Assembly: GCA_019114825.1 (NCBI GenBank)
Contig: DXES01000033.1
Span: 1 to 39,747 of the forward strand
Reading direction: 5' to 3'
Length of the DNA: 39,747 bases
Source: Candidatus Anaerotruncus excrementipullorum
GTDB lineage: Bacteria > Bacillota > Clostridia > Oscillospirales > Ruminococcaceae
Shown here one piece after another: positions 38,513-39,747 of this stretch. The first letter of the stretch is position 1; the number at the start of each line of letters is the position of its first letter. The notes under the pieces are model-generated. The model was given only the letters and a program-made list of their open reading frames with translations, was not told the DNA's origin and ran no database searches. The position numbers and the translations under genes are program-made.

Positions 38513-39478
38513 TTACCATAGCCAGATCAACAGCAGCCGCACCGCCCCAAAAGCCGCCAGCGCCAAAAACGAGGTCCCCCACATCAGTTTTACCGCCCGC
38601 CAGATGTCCTGCGGGCAAATGGGGCGGCGGCAGTCCCCCAGGGTGGGTTTCTCGTGGAGGACGCCGCCATAGTAGGCGGGACCGGCCAGCTGCACCCCCA
38701 ACGCCCCGGCGCAGGCGGACTCGGTCTGGGCGCTATTGGGGCTGGGGTGCTTTCTGCGGTCCCTCCGCCAGATGGCGGCAGCCCCCCGGCCGTCCTCCCC
38801 TATCAGGAAAGCCGCCAGGATCATCAAAAGGGCGGCCAGACGGGCGGGAAGCCAGTTGGCCAGGTCGTCCAGCCGGGCGGAGCAGCGGCCGAAGTCCAGA
38901 TACCGCTCGTTGCGGTAGCCCACCATCGAGTCCAGGGTGTTTACCGCCTTGTAGCAGAGGCCCAGGGGCGCGCCCCCCACCAGCAGCCAAAAGAGGGGGG
39001 CCACCACCCCATCGGAGGTGTTCTCCGCCACCGTCTCCACCGCCGCCCGGGTCACCCCCGCTTCATCCAAATTTTGGGTGTCCCGGCCTACAATCCGGCC
39101 TACCGCCCGGCGGGCAGCCGGCAGCCCCTCTGTTTTTAGGGCATGCAGCACCGCCAGCGACTCCGAGGCCAGGGAGCGGGCCGCCAGGCATTGGCAGCAG
39201 ACCCAGGACTCCAACAAAAACCCCGCCAGCGGGTGCAGCCGCCCGGCCAAGCTCAACGCCCCCCAGCAGAGCAGCCCGGCAGGCAGCACCGTCCCGACGG
39301 CCAACAGGCAGCCCGCCGCCCGCAAACTTTTAGGGGTATCCGGGAAACGGCGGCGCAGCGCCCGCTCCAACCAGGCGATCCAGCGCCCCATCCAGCGGAC
39401 CGGATGGGGCATCCAGAGCGGGTCCCCCAGCACGAGATCCAAAAGGCAGCCCAAACCGACCGCCAACAATATCCTCAT
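38513..39478 (-). CDS. cbiB: Adenosylcobinamide-phosphate synthase CbiB
   Basis: LLDLVLGDPLWMPHPVRWMGRWIAWLE, GRDTQNLDEAGVTRAAVETVAENTSDGVVAPLFW, KAVNTLDSMVGYRNERY. Confidence 0.97.
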   Translation of the reverse strand: MRILLAVGLGCLLDLVLGDPLWMPHPVRWMGRWIAWLERALRRRFPDTPKSLRAAGCLLAVGTVLPAGLLCWGALSLAGRLHPLAGFLLESWVCCQCLAARSLASESLAVLHALKTEGLPAARRAVGRIVGRDTQNLDEAGVTRAAVETVAENTSDGVVAPLFWLLVGGAPLGLCYKAVNTLDSMVGYRNERYLDFGRCSARLDDLANWLPARLAALLMILAAFLIGEDGRGAAAIWRRDRRKHPSPNSAQTESACAGALGVQLAGPAYYGGVLHEKPTLGDCRRPICPQDIWRAVKLMWGTSFLALAAFGAVRLLLIWLW

Positions 39479-39487
39479 CGCGCTTTC

Positions 39488-39747
39488 TCACTCCCATTTT
39501 TTGCAGTTGCTTAGGCGCACCGGCGGGGCCTCCCCCACTCTCCAAACCGCCTGGGCAGCCCAGCCGCCGCCATTTTTTGCCTGCCAATGGTAAAAGGGCT
39601 GGGGCGGGTCGGCCAACATTTCCAGAAGGGCCATCATGACGCCGCCGTGGATTAAAAACGCCGCCCGCTCCACGCCGTCCTTCCGGCAGCTTGCCAACGC
39701 CTGCAAAAAGGAGTCCAGGCAGCGGCGGCGAAACGCCGGAGGCGTTT
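39488..39747 (-). CDS. Histidine phosphatase family protein, probable alpha-ribazole phosphatase, C-terminal part (runs off window)
   Basis: AAFLIHGGVMMALLEML...FYHWQAKNGGGW; open reading continues to the window edge; operon context. Confidence 0.7.
   Translation of the reverse strand, partial: TPPAFRRRCLDSFLQALASCRKDGVERAAFLIHGGVMMALLEMLADPPQPFYHWQAKNGGGWAAQAVWRVGEAPPVRLSNCKKWE

Overview
GC-rich chromosomal window, probably from an Oscillospiraceae/Clostridia-type Firmicute (inferred from gene content, not from a search). Most of it is ordinary core metabolism: RND efflux pump C-terminus, Ca2+-type P-ATPase, esterase, HIT protein, alaS with a T-box leader, HAD phosphatase, bioY, yloV/fakA-like, Asp23, family-5 SBP, ymdB-like phosphoesterase, polar amino-acid ABC transporter, RluA, GNAT, rpmE, phosphoglucomutase, mntP with a yybP-ykoY leader, DUF2089-like regulator, comM/yifB, two DtxR-type wHTH genes, NitT/TauT-type ABC transporter, FprA flavodiiron protein, citramalate synthase, nitroreductase, and a cobalamin operon (cobC-cbiB-cobD-cobQ-cobO-cbiC) at the right end. 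Two regions stand out. (1) 24.88-25.71 kb: two nearly identical promoters, each with a 14-bp TTAGCrTATGCTAA palindrome in the spacer and a second GTTAG..CTAAC palindrome at the start site. One drives an atypical DtxR paralog with a CX2C-X10-CX2C motif. The other drives a roughly 170-nt stretch with no substantial ORF, rich in anti-Shine-Dalgarno-like C tracts and closed by a strong terminator: a candidate metal-responsive sRNA. (2) 32.3-34.8 kb: an AT-rich island with an RHS core remnant, a start-less reading frame missing from the ORF track, orphan ORFs and long perfect inverted repeats, lying right where the cobalamin operon stops. No CRISPR array, tRNA or rRNA was recognised. All family names come from reading motifs by eye.
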